From assembly GCA_964555355.1 (NCBI GenBank), contig CAZKRY010000002.1, positions 248,001-312,000 of the forward strand: a stretch of DNA of 64,000 nucleotides. The letters are read 5' to 3'. The DNA comes from CAIKBL01 sp964555355 (GTDB lineage: Bacteria; Pseudomonadota; Gammaproteobacteria; Ga0077536). Below the pieces are notes generated by a model that saw only the letters and a program-made list of their open reading frames with translations, searched no databases and was not told where the DNA came from. Positions 23,733 through 32,454 of the stretch are shown here, in pieces. Each line of letters starts with the position of its first letter. The first letter of the stretch is position 1. Made by a program: the position numbers and the translations under genes.

Positions 23733-25847
23733 TCAGTAATCTAGGTCATCGATCTCTCGCGCCAACGGGCCTTTCGGCGTTTTCAAGATTGCGCGAATAA
23801 GGTCTTCCACAATGTCTAACGAATTATCGAAAACTCCGTGCGAGGCTTTTGCTTTCTTGTTGGGGGAAACTTCGACCTCTGGCGTCATCAATTCGATAGG
23901 TTCTATCGCGGGCGAAAGCGGAGTCCCCCGAATGGCGGAATGCCATATCTTTAAGCTGGGAAGCGTCTCGTGATGCCAGTGTTCATCGTTGGCCTGTGTG
24001 CCGTAAAAAGCCGTCGCGAGTCCTAACAATGGGGTCTTATGCTCGGCCTCCAATGCTCTGCTTACCAAGTAGAGCAGAGACTTGCGATAAAGCTTCGCGA
24101 CCGTGTCGCCGCGCTCCAGTAAATCCGAGAGAACGCGCACATGAAATCGGTCTTTGGGTAGAGTCGTACCGAACGCCTCACCAAAGTGACGATTCGCGTA
24201 ATCGATAGAGCACGCCGGAGCCCACAAAGTGCAAGAATCTACGGCCTGATCACCAGCATTAAATACTTGCAACAGTCCACCGCAGATAAAACTGCCCGCC
24301 GAATGGCCGACCAGATGCACTTCTAACTCGCCCCCAAGGTCTTCACGAAGTTTCATCATTTTTTGCGCGAGAATGACCAAGCCACGCGAGGGATCCTTGC
24401 CCACCGCTGCCAGAGCACCGTTGACGGTAGCGGCGCGCGCGGCGTTGTCCTTCATCTCTGACCAGATACTTTTCGCGCCGAGGTTACGCGCCATCAATTC
24501 CACGCTACGGTCCCAGGCGTCTTTTATCGATTCACCCAAGCCTTGTGCGGGCATGCTAAATCCCGGCAATTTGTTTTTCAGATTGTCGCTTAACAAATTG
24601 CAGATCGTTTCAAATATTCCCGTTTTCCAAGTGACGAACAATGGATATATCCCGTTATCGAGAAAGTACGGCGCGAGCACACGGATCCGCGAGATGGAAT
24701 CGCTTTCACTGTTGAGGCCGCCGTGCGCGTAAATGACGAACCTAGGCTTTACCTTGGGTTTTGCTTTGAAGTACTCGAGTGGCAATGTGTAGGCGATTTT
24801 ATCCAGCGCCGCGATAGCGTCCGCGGCCTCGACGAGCCGATTAAGTAGCGCGCCGTCATTACCAATCACCGCCGTGTGTTCGTAGGCCTTGTCCGTTGAC
24901 CACGCGCCGCGCCTGTGGTCGATCGGATCGCGACCCAACACGAAGCCCATTCCCGCCGCGCTCGGATTCATAATTCGTCTGGTGGGCGAATAAGCCGTTG
25001 GAGATTTAGTCATTGGGCGCGCAGGCACCCCCAATGCCAAGACCCACGCATCGGTCCCGTTGGCGAGCCAATCCGTATAGGGCAGCAATGCGAAACCGCC
25101 TGAACCCCATTTCGGTCCCCACGAGTTCTGCACCACAAAGCCATCGGGGTTGTAGCCGACAAGCGCGAACGCATGGGCAGAATCAACTTCGCGTTTCTGC
25201 GTGATCACGGCAAGTTCTTGGTGTGATTTAGGGAGCGGTTTATCTTGAAGGCCCGAACCACCCCAACCGGTGTGAACATCGGCGGAGACGTAGATCGCGC
25301 CCACCTCCGCGATTGCCGCCTGCATATCGGTAATCGAATCTTTCGTCACTCGGTAATACACCCCCAACGTGACTTTCAGCGCTTCTACTTCCCAATCCTT
25401 CGCGGGCACCCCGCTGCGAGGTTTGCTCGGCCAAATGCTCTCGCTACACACCCCATGCTTATGCCAACCCTTGAGTGCGCCACGGCAACTCGAACCCTCG
25501 TAAGATTCTCCCTGCCATTCGTCGTAAAACCGCGCCAGGTGATACAGCATCCAAGGACTGACCAAATCTTTGGATGCAAGCTGAAAGCCGCTTCTAATCC
25601 AACGCAGATAGTTGATCACCGCGGCAAGCCCATACCCGGTACAGGCCCCTTCTTGGCCCTGGTCCAGCACGAGTTTCGCTTTGCAGTATGCGGTGACAAA
25701 TTTCTGCACATCCTCGTTTGCCGGATAACAAGCAGGCAGGCTCTTCACCGGTGGCCGGTAGGGGAAATCACGCAGATCAAGACGATCGGGCCGCGCGTCG
25801 GTCGTGAATTTGCGATTGCCGACTTTAATACTGCTGCGCTTTGGCAT
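23733..25847 (-). CDS. papain-like peptidase fused to alpha/beta hydrolase
   Basis: 704 residues in two enzyme domains. Residues about 20-280 are a C1-type papain-like peptidase: oxyanion Q63 and nucleophile C69 (DQGQEGACTG), H225 (DSAHAFALVGY) and N241 (QNSWGPKWGSGGF). Residues about 365-640 are an alpha/beta hydrolase with an oxyanion HGG at 375-377 and the GHSAG nucleophile elbow at 514-518 (S516). There is no signal peptide or membrane helix. The first gene of a leftward cassette is downstream of a lysozyme-like enzyme and lipoproteins. The double-hydrolase architecture suggests attack on peptide and ester bonds; the target is unknown. Confidence 0.8.
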   Translation of the reverse strand: MPKRSSIKVGNRKFTTDARPDRLDLRDFPYRPPVKSLPACYPANEDVQKFVTAYCKAKLVLDQGQEGACTGYGLAAVINYLRWIRSGFQLASKDLVSPWMLYHLARFYDEWQGESYEGSSCRGALKGWHKHGVCSESIWPSKPRSGVPAKDWEVEALKVTLGVYYRVTKDSITDMQAAIAEVGAIYVSADVHTGWGGSGLQDKPLPKSHQELAVITQKREVDSAHAFALVGYNPDGFVVQNSWGPKWGSGGFALLPYTDWLANGTDAWVLALGVPARPMTKSPTAYSPTRRIMNPSAAGMGFVLGRDPIDHRRGAWSTDKAYEHTAVIGNDGALLNRLVEAADAIAALDKIAYTLPLEYFKAKPKVKPRFVIYAHGGLNSESDSISRIRVLAPYFLDNGIYPLFVTWKTGIFETICNLLSDNLKNKLPGFSMPAQGLGESIKDAWDRSVELMARNLGAKSIWSEMKDNAARAATVNGALAAVGKDPSRGLVILAQKMMKLREDLGGELEVHLVGHSAGSFICGGLLQVFNAGDQAVDSCTLWAPACSIDYANRHFGEAFGTTLPKDRFHVRVLSDLLERGDTVAKLYRKSLLYLVSRALEAEHKTPLLGLATAFYGTQANDEHWHHETLPSLKIWHSAIRGTPLSPAIEPIELMTPEVEVSPNKKAKASHGVFDNSLDIVEDLIRAILKTPKGPLAREIDDLDY

Positions 25848-25996
25848 GATGTTTCTCCCTATTCGTTATGCGATTTCACGCGCCGCCGTACGCGCCCACC
25901 ACTCCAAAATACCTTTCATTAAAGTCTAAAGTCGCGGCACCAACGCGGATCACGGCGAAGAATCGAGCGCCGCACGATTAGTGATGTGCGTATTGA

Positions 25997-26641
25997 TCAG
26001 GCAATTGCGGTACCGGCCAGTTCGAGCATTCCAAGTAAACCATGGGCCTTATTCAGTAACTCCTTACGATGGGCTAATCCGTTTTGGCCACCGTTAATCT
26101 TGCGCGTGATTTCCACCACATCGTCAGCATCGGCGAGCTGATTCAGCTGGTGTTTGTCCCAAAAATACACCGCAGAGTGAACAGCGTAGTCCGTCGAGAC
26201 AAGATCCGGGTTGTGCATAATCCGCGGGTCTTTGATCCATGACGAAAACATCGCGTAGTTGCTCTTTCCCGTCAGCTGAATAAGTCCGCGGCCGCGATAT
26301 TTCCAGCCATCCCCGCTGTCTTCATTGCCGTTGCCCATACGATTTGCGTAGATTCGATTGGCGATCTTTTCGGGCTTGCGCGCGTACGCCTCGGCTTGTT
26401 GGCGATTCTTGAAATATTTGGGAAACGTTTTCAGAAGCCCGTCCGCGGAGTAGTTCAAGTTCTCCATGTCGTAGCGCAAGCAACCGGACTCATGGAGCAC
26501 TTGTGCAAAAAAGTGCGCAAGACGCAACCGCGATTTGGCGATCCCGTACTTCGGCAAGGATTTCTCGAGCTCCTGGATATATAGCGCCGCGTCCTGGCTT
26601 GACACCCCCATCTCCTTCAAAAGCTCTATCCGTGTTTTCAT
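25997..26641 (-). CDS. GH19 chitinase/lysozyme-like enzyme
   Basis: 214 residues of the glycoside hydrolase 19 family in its endolysin-like form. E51 (LHESGCLRYDMENLNY) is the catalytic acid and E60 is near the second acid position; YRGRGLIQLTGKSNY is the family signature. It should cut peptidoglycan or chitin. There is no signal peptide, so export would need a holin, lysis or a contact-dependent secretion system. It lies 149 nt upstream of the peptidase-hydrolase gene in the same direction. Confidence 0.88.
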   Translation of the reverse strand: MKTRIELLKEMGVSSQDAALYIQELEKSLPKYGIAKSRLRLAHFFAQVLHESGCLRYDMENLNYSADGLLKTFPKYFKNRQQAEAYARKPEKIANRIYANRMGNGNEDSGDGWKYRGRGLIQLTGKSNYAMFSSWIKDPRIMHNPDLVSTDYAVHSAVYFWDKHQLNQLADADDVVEITRKINGGQNGLAHRKELLNKAHGLLGMLELAGTAIA

Positions 26642-26798
26642 GCGTCCTCCGGTTAGTTGATGTCTCGTTCGGTGTCGAAGCGACCGCTGCGGTGCCGAGC
26701 CGGATTGCGGCTTACGATGCTTTAGGTGATTGCGAAGCCGCGAATCCGTCGCGTCTTTTGATACTACGGTGTCTTAGTACCGCGCTCTCTCCGCTGCC

Positions 26799-27464
26799 TC
26801 ATCCGTGTGATTCAAGAACGGCTGACAACGCGTCTGAAAGGCGTTGCGCGCACGCGCCATAATCGGGCGTCTCTGGCGTTCCGCAGGTGCTGTCGAACGC
26901 ACCACGTAGCGCATCTCGCGCTGAATCGGGCGTCGCACCCGAGCTCGCTTTTATATATCTCCGATAAAATTCGTCACCCATCAAAGCCGCCGCCGCGGTC
27001 GCGAGTGTGTCTTTACTTTCTCGCCCCTCAAGCTTTGCGAGTTGCGCCTCCAAGTCATCAATTACCGAACCAACATCGACAAGTGCCAAGACCTTATTTT
27101 GCTTCGTCGACAAAGCGCGCGCAGCGTTGCCGCTCGCGAATGCGGTGTTAATCGTTAACTTACCGCCCATTAGATTCGAGGCGGCGTTGCCGTCGTTGTC
27201 ATAAGCCAAGTCAAAATCCGATACCAGGCTTGTCGCCTCGGCCTCCGCGCTATTCGAATCGCTGGTTTTTAGTGACGGTACACGAGACACCACAGAGCGC
27301 TTGAGACCCGCGTTAACTTCGAGTGGGGTCGTTGGATCTTCACCGACGCTGACACCGAGCTTGAACGCCGAGCGTTCATAAAAAACGAGATTCGGTCCGC
27401 AGCCGCTTAAAAGAACTGTTGCGGCAAGTGAAATTGCGATGCCGCGAAAATTGGCGCTATTCAT
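26799..27464 (-). CDS. lipoprotein of unknown function
   Basis: 221 residues. A lipoprotein signal ends in the lipobox LLSGC (Cys22), so it should be lipid-anchored in the cell envelope. The mature part has no recognised domain; it contains a low-complexity region of Ser/Ala and a helical C-terminal third with two cysteines (STCGTPETPDYGAC). Its start overlaps the stop of the neighbouring lipoprotein gene (4 nt), so the two are coupled. Confidence 0.75.
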   Translation of the reverse strand: MNSANFRGIAISLAATVLLSGCGPNLVFYERSAFKLGVSVGEDPTTPLEVNAGLKRSVVSRVPSLKTSDSNSAEAEATSLVSDFDLAYDNDGNAASNLMGGKLTINTAFASGNAARALSTKQNKVLALVDVGSVIDDLEAQLAKLEGRESKDTLATAAAALMGDEFYRRYIKASSGATPDSARDALRGAFDSTCGTPETPDYGACAQRLSDALSAVLESHG

Positions 27465-27889
27465 TGATTGCCTCCTTGCCCAGCGTCTGCACGTGATTCG
27501 CAGTTACCCCATCGCCGCATGCCTGCTTCGTCTGCGTTTTTGACAAAGTTCACTGCCGCTTCGCCTGTCGCAAGGCGTTCTTGGTAGCGGGTCAGCAAAA
27601 TGCCGTCTATCTCCAGATGCGAACAAGACAATGCGGACATCACTTCCTGACCGTCGCTTTTGCCATTGGGTTGATTGATTGAGAGTGAGGGCGCCGAGCG
27701 CGGCGCGAGCGTCGCGAATCTCCGGTCGTAGCCCACCAAAAGATGCCCTTGCGTCATATCGGTACTCACCCCGGCGTCAACGCCAACGACGGTATGATGC
27801 GCGGTATACAAGTTAGAGGGCGCGAGTGAGTTAGTCGCACACGCGGTGAGCGCAATTAAAATCGGGGCAGTGACAAGCCGTCCATGCAT
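27461..27889 (-). CDS. small lipoprotein of unknown function
   Basis: 142 residues from the ATG at 27889, which has AGGAGA upstream; the frame extends to a TTG at 27907. The N-terminus MHGRLVTAPILIALTAC has a lipobox (LTAC). The mature protein includes VGVDAGVSTDMTQGHLLVGYDRRFATLAP, a beta-strand-like segment. No family is recognised. It overlaps the upstream lipoprotein by 34 nt and the downstream one by 4 nt, which argues that all three are made together. Confidence 0.7.
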   Translation of the reverse strand: MHGRLVTAPILIALTACATNSLAPSNLYTAHHTVVGVDAGVSTDMTQGHLLVGYDRRFATLAPRSAPSLSINQPNGKSDGQEVMSALSCSHLEIDGILLTRYQERLATGEAAVNFVKNADEAGMRRWGNCESRADAGQGGNQ

Positions 27890-28344
27890 GATGCTTCTCC
27901 TATACAAGAATTTGCGGCGCTTAAGCCGAAGGGTGAGAAATCAATAACGCGCGTGGTTTCGCTCCTTGGAAAATAAGAGACAAGTTCGCTCCGCCACCCA
28001 ATTGTTATGCCGGGGATGAGGCTTCTTAGTCGAAACTGCAGGCCCACGACCGTACGATTAACGATCATCGGCACATTGGAGTCCGGTCTCTCGTCTTTCA
28101 AACGGGCCGTGGACTCCAATAATTCATGTTTGCGCAGATAGCCTGCGCTCAGCGAAACCTCTTCCGGCGTGTTTTCAAGATGCAAGCCCGGTGCACGAAA
28201 CACTTCGGATATTCCGCCGTTGATTGGCTCACGCGAGACGAAAACAACACCATACTGGTTGTAAGAGCAGCCCCCTATCGCGAGCATCGCGGCAACCATC
28301 CAAATCTGGTTGCCGCGATACTTAGCACGCTTGAAGGACGGCAC
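27856..28344 (-). CDS. lipoprotein of unknown function, first in cassette
   Basis: About 162 residues if it starts at the GTG at 28344, which gives a basic n-region (PSFKRAKYRGN), a short hydrophobic stretch and the lipobox IGGC. A longer frame begins at 28428 and a shorter one at 28299 that would lack any positive charge before the lipobox. The mature protein has beta-strand-like segments (TVVGLQFRLRSLIPGITIGWRSELVSYF). Function is unknown. It is the 5' gene of the leftward envelope cassette. Confidence 0.6.
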   Translation of the reverse strand: MPSFKRAKYRGNQIWMVAAMLAIGGCSYNQYGVVFVSREPINGGISEVFRAPGLHLENTPEEVSLSAGYLRKHELLESTARLKDERPDSNVPMIVNRTVVGLQFRLRSLIPGITIGWRSELVSYFPRSETTRVIDFSPFGLSAANSCIGEASCMDGLSLPRF

Positions 28345-28528
28345 CCCAACTACGCGCAAGCGCAATAGAAACTCTCGGATACCCCAGCGCATGGACCGGA
28401 GTGTGCGCGCCTCCGGATACCCATTCAATCCTCTAAACGAAGGAGAAATTCGTCCTACCTAAAATCCTTCGCGCGTGGATTTGACCAAAGCGCGTCTCTT
28501 CACTAGCCTGTAGCATTCGCTACAGAAA

Positions 28529-30187
28529 ATGTCTCCTACACCAATGCCCTCCCCGCTCGAAGTCCCCGTCCTCATCGCGGGCGCCGGCCCCGTCGGCACC
28601 ACCCTCGCGCTCGATCTCGCCGTCAATGGCATCCGCTCCGTATTACTCGAAGAACGCCTCGACTTCCCGCCCAATCCCAAGTGCAACACCACCAATGCGC
28701 GATCGATGGAACATTTTCGGCGACTGGGTTGCGCGGCGGAGATTAGGCAGGCCGGGTTGCCGCTCGCGCGAGCGACGGATGTGGTGTACACCACGCGGTG
28801 GACGGGGCATGAACTCACGCGTTATCGGTTGCGTAGCATTGACGATGTGCTGCAGAACAAATCCATCGGCGCGATTGACGAGTATTGGCCGACGCCCGAG
28901 CCGCAGCATCGCATCTCGCAGTTATTCATGGAGCCGGTGGTGCGCGCGCGGCTTGCGGAGCTTCCAGCTTGTGACTTTCGGCCCGGGTGGCAATTTATCG
29001 ATTTCTCGCAGGATAACGAGGGCGTTACTTGCACGGCGATGGAAATAGCAACCGGCCGCGAGCAACAGTTCCGCGCGCAGTATCTCGTCTCGTGCGAAGG
29101 CGGGCGCAGCCGTGTGCGGCGCGATATCGGCGCGAAGCTCGAAGGGCGCGAGGTGGTCACGCAATTCTGCACAACGTATTTCCGTTGCCCCCAACTGGAC
29201 ACGATATGGCCGCACGCCAAGGCATGGATGCATCGCATTTATAACCGCGATGGCGAAAGCCATATTCTTGCGATCGATGGGTGCGAATTGTGGCTGCATC
29301 ACTCCATTCTCGGCCCGGAGGCGGATCTCGCCGCACATGATCACGTGCCGGCCATTCGAAACGCCATCGGCACAGATATCGATTATGAAATTTTAGGCCA
29401 AGAACGTTGGGTGGCGCGTGCGATGGTGGTTGATCGTTATCGCGACCGCCGTGTGTTTTTGGCCGGCGATGCGGCGCACCTGTGGATCCCAATGGGCGGC
29501 TTCGGCATGAATGCGGGGGTCGAAGACGCCGTTAACCTTGCGTGGAAGCTCCGTGCGGTGCTGCAGGGTTGGGGCGGTGAAGCGTTGCTCGATAGTTATG
29601 AGAACGAGCGCCGCGCCATCGGCCAGCTGGTCGCAAACTCGGCGGCGAAGATATTCGCTGACCTTTATCAGATCCCAGTCAGCGAACCGGATTTTGAAAG
29701 TGCGGGGCCGAAAGGGGATGCCGTGCGCGCGGAGATCGGCCAGCGCATCACCGCACATAATCGTTCCGAGTTCGATAGCATCGGCATGCAGCTCGGCGTT
29801 AGTTACGACCAATCTCCCATTGTGTGTTACGACGGCGCGCAGATTCCGCCCTTCGCCATCGATCAATACACGGAATCCTCGCGCCCCGGCGTGCGCGCGC
29901 CGCACCTGTGGCGGGCGGACGGCAGTGCGTTATTCGATCATTTCGGCAGCAGTTACACCTTGCTGCGCATTGGCAACGCGGTGCCGGACACTGCCGCGTT
30001 CGCCGCCGCCTTCGCGGCTCGTCACGTGCCGCTGACGATTTTAGATGTAACAGAATCTGAAGCGATCGCTAAATACGAAGCCTATCCGCTGGTCCTGATA
30101 CGCCCGGACCAACACATTGCTTGGCGTGGGCGTGCAGTACCAAGCGCACCGGATAACGTCGTCGCCACCCTCACCGGAACGGAATAA
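28529..30187 (+). CDS. class A FAD-dependent aromatic-type monooxygenase
   Basis: 552 residues of the PheA/TfdB flavoprotein hydroxylase family. The FAD motif GAGPVGTTLALDLA is near residue 19; the second FAD motif RDRRVFLAGDAAHLWIPMGGFGMNAGVEDAVNLAWKL (here only the core GDAAHLWIPMGGFGMN) is in the middle. These enzymes use NAD(P)H and O2 to hydroxylate phenolic or similar compounds. The gene is 5 nt upstream of a HyuA/AcxA-like gene in the same direction, so it acts in that pathway; the substrate is not readable. Confidence 0.82.
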   Translation: MSPTPMPSPLEVPVLIAGAGPVGTTLALDLAVNGIRSVLLEERLDFPPNPKCNTTNARSMEHFRRLGCAAEIRQAGLPLARATDVVYTTRWTGHELTRYRLRSIDDVLQNKSIGAIDEYWPTPEPQHRISQLFMEPVVRARLAELPACDFRPGWQFIDFSQDNEGVTCTAMEIATGREQQFRAQYLVSCEGGRSRVRRDIGAKLEGREVVTQFCTTYFRCPQLDTIWPHAKAWMHRIYNRDGESHILAIDGCELWLHHSILGPEADLAAHDHVPAIRNAIGTDIDYEILGQERWVARAMVVDRYRDRRVFLAGDAAHLWIPMGGFGMNAGVEDAVNLAWKLRAVLQGWGGEALLDSYENERRAIGQLVANSAAKIFADLYQIPVSEPDFESAGPKGDAVRAEIGQRITAHNRSEFDSIGMQLGVSYDQSPIVCYDGAQIPPFAIDQYTESSRPGVRAPHLWRADGSALFDHFGSSYTLLRIGNAVPDTAAFAAAFAARHVPLTILDVTESEAIAKYEAYPLVLIRPDQHIAWRGRAVPSAPDNVVATLTGTE

Positions 30188-30192
30188 AAAGC

Positions 30193-32295
30193 ATGAGTTA
30201 TGTCCTCGGGATCGATGTCGGCGGCACGTTTACGGATGCGGTCGGCATCCATGCCGACGGACGCATTGTATCGGCCAAGACACCGTCCACGCCGCCGGAT
30301 TATTCAGACGGTGTAATGGCCGTCCTCGACTTGCTCGCCGCGCAGGTGGGACTCGATAGACGCAGCCTCCTCGCCGCAACGGATCACATTGCCCATGGCA
30401 CTACGGCATCATTAAACGCGTTGGTCATGGGCCAGGTGCCGCCGGTCGGCTTTATCACCACGCGCGGCCATCGCGACAGCATCTACATCATGAATGTCGA
30501 AGGTCGTTATTTAGGGTTGCCGGCGCATGAGCTGCAAAACGTCATGACGCAGCACAAACCGCCGGGCCTCGTGCCGCGCCATCTGGCGCATGAGGTGACG
30601 GAGCGCATCGATCGCGCGGGCAATGTGTTGGTCACATTGAACGAAGCGGAAGCACGCCGTGTGGTGCGAAGTTGCGTGGCCGGCGGCGCCACCGCGATTG
30701 CGGTGTCGCTGCTCTGGTCGTTCCGTAATTCCGTGCACGAGCAACGCTTGCGCGAAATCATTGCCGAGGAAGCACCCGGGCTTTATATCGCGCTGTCGTC
30801 GGACGTCAGCCCACGCATTCGCGAATTCGCGCGCCACGCGACCACCATCATGAGCACGCAGATTGGGCCGGGGCTCAAAGCTTATCTCGGTAATTTGGAG
30901 TCGCGCCTGCGTGCGGATGGTTTAACCGGCGCGCTGCTCGTTATGCAAAGCTCTGGTGGCTCCGTCACCGCACAAGAAGCACCAGACACCGCCATCACCA
31001 CCATTGGCTCGGTGCTCACCGGCGGCGTCGTCGGCGCACAACAACTCGCCAGCCAGCTTGGACATCGCAATGTCATCGCCACCGATGTCGGCGGCACCAC
31101 GTTCTTGGTCGGCCTCATTGTCGATGGCGAACCCGTGCGCGCCGGGCAAACCATCATCAATCAGGCGCCGGTCAATGTCCCGACCTTGCGCGTGGAGGCG
31201 ATCGGCTCCGGCGGCGGGGCGATTGCGTGGATCGATGCCGGCGGCAATTTGCGCGTCGGCCCGCGCAGCGCACAGGCCGTACCTGGTCCCGCGTGTTATG
31301 GTACGGGTGGCCTGGAACCCACTGTCACGGATGCCAATCTCGTGCTAGGAATTCTGACCGAGCGCGGGCTCCTTGGCGGCCTCCGACCGTTGTCATTAGC
31401 AAAAGCGCGGGAAGCAATCAAACAATACATCGCAGATCCGCTGGGTCTTACGATTGAAGACGCCGCCGCTGCCATCTACACCGTACAAAATGCGCAGACG
31501 GGCGACCTGCTGCGCAAAGTGGTAGTGGAATGCGGGCACGATCCGCGCGAGTTCGCGGTGTATGCCTTCGGCGGCGCGGGGCCCGCGCATTGCGCGGCCT
31601 ATGCACGCGAAGTTAGCGCGCGGGAAGTTGTGATCCCGCTAGGATCCGTTGCTTCTGCCTTCAGTGCTTACGGTCTCGCGTCATCGAATGTGGTCGTGAC
31701 GCGTGAATTATCCGATCCGCTGACGCATCCCTTCGATCCTCTCCGCGCGCAACAAAATTTTGATCGACTCGAATCCGATGTGCGTGCCGCGATCGCACGC
31801 CAAGGCCTCACGCTTGCGCGTGTTGATGTTTATCGGGAAATCGATATGCGCTACGGCATGCAGATGGGAGAAGTGGCAACGCCGGTGGCGGCAGGCACAC
31901 TCGATATGCCGGCACTCGAAGCTGCCGCGGCGGAATTTGAGCGGCGCTACGCGCGCATCTTCGGCGAGGGTGCGGGTTTTCGCGAAGCCGGCATTCACGC
32001 GCTCACTTTCCGCGTGCGGGGGGTAGGTTTGCTGCAGGTATCACCGCAATTACCGGCGATCGAACAAGCAACCAGTCCCAATGCGCACGTCGCACTGCGC
32101 GAGCGGCGGCCGATATGTTTGGACGGCAAGCGCGGTTATGTCGAAACACGCGTTTACGACTACCCCGCGCTGCGCGCGGGTCACCAACTCGAAGGTCCTG
32201 CAGTAGTGCAAGTCCCGACTACCACGGTGGTGGTCCCGGACGGCATGCTCGCCACCGTGGATACGCTCGGCAATCTACGTATCACCCTGCAGTAA
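30193..32295 (+). CDS. HyuA/acetone-carboxylase beta-like subunit
   Basis: 700 residues of the hydantoinase A/oxoprolinase/acetone carboxylase beta (AcxA) family. The N-terminal ATP-binding motif is GIDVGGTFTDAVGI (residues about 6-19), and a second DVGGTT motif occurs near 300. Members phosphorylate the substrate or bicarbonate with ATP. Size (AcxA about 717 aa), the following HyuB/AcxB gene and the linked monooxygenase favour an acetone-carboxylase-type role; hydantoin or 5-oxoproline hydrolysis is the alternative. It follows the flavin monooxygenase by 5 nt. Confidence 0.8.
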   Translation: MSYVLGIDVGGTFTDAVGIHADGRIVSAKTPSTPPDYSDGVMAVLDLLAAQVGLDRRSLLAATDHIAHGTTASLNALVMGQVPPVGFITTRGHRDSIYIMNVEGRYLGLPAHELQNVMTQHKPPGLVPRHLAHEVTERIDRAGNVLVTLNEAEARRVVRSCVAGGATAIAVSLLWSFRNSVHEQRLREIIAEEAPGLYIALSSDVSPRIREFARHATTIMSTQIGPGLKAYLGNLESRLRADGLTGALLVMQSSGGSVTAQEAPDTAITTIGSVLTGGVVGAQQLASQLGHRNVIATDVGGTTFLVGLIVDGEPVRAGQTIINQAPVNVPTLRVEAIGSGGGAIAWIDAGGNLRVGPRSAQAVPGPACYGTGGLEPTVTDANLVLGILTERGLLGGLRPLSLAKAREAIKQYIADPLGLTIEDAAAAIYTVQNAQTGDLLRKVVVECGHDPREFAVYAFGGAGPAHCAAYAREVSAREVVIPLGSVASAFSAYGLASSNVVVTRELSDPLTHPFDPLRAQQNFDRLESDVRAAIARQGLTLARVDVYREIDMRYGMQMGEVATPVAAGTLDMPALEAAAAEFERRYARIFGEGAGFREAGIHALTFRVRGVGLLQVSPQLPAIEQATSPNAHVALRERRPICLDGKRGYVETRVYDYPALRAGHQLEGPAVVQVPTTTVVVPDGMLATVDTLGNLRITLQ

Positions 32296-32296
32296 G

Positions 32297-32442
32297 TAGA
32301 AGTGGCCTCAAAATTCATTTGGAGGTGTCCATTCTGCGTTGCGCGCCTACTGCGGTGCTCATTTATCGGCATATAAACTGCGCTCCTCGCACGGCGCGCG
32401 CCAAGGCTTCCCACCTCGAAATAAATTTTGAGACCACTTCTA
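32297..32442. mobile_element. 146-bp MITE between the carboxylase genes
   Basis: Terminal inverted repeats of 31 nt (32297-32327 and 32412-32442) match at 28 of 31 positions. Both ends begin TAGAAGTGG. A flanking TA at each end would fit TA-target insertion as in IS630-type elements. The 84-bp interior has no ORF. It starts one base after the stop of the upstream gene and ends 12 nt before the ATG of the next, so it replaced or displaced most of the intergenic sequence. Confidence 0.75.
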
Positions 32443-32454
32443 GAGACTCACCCC

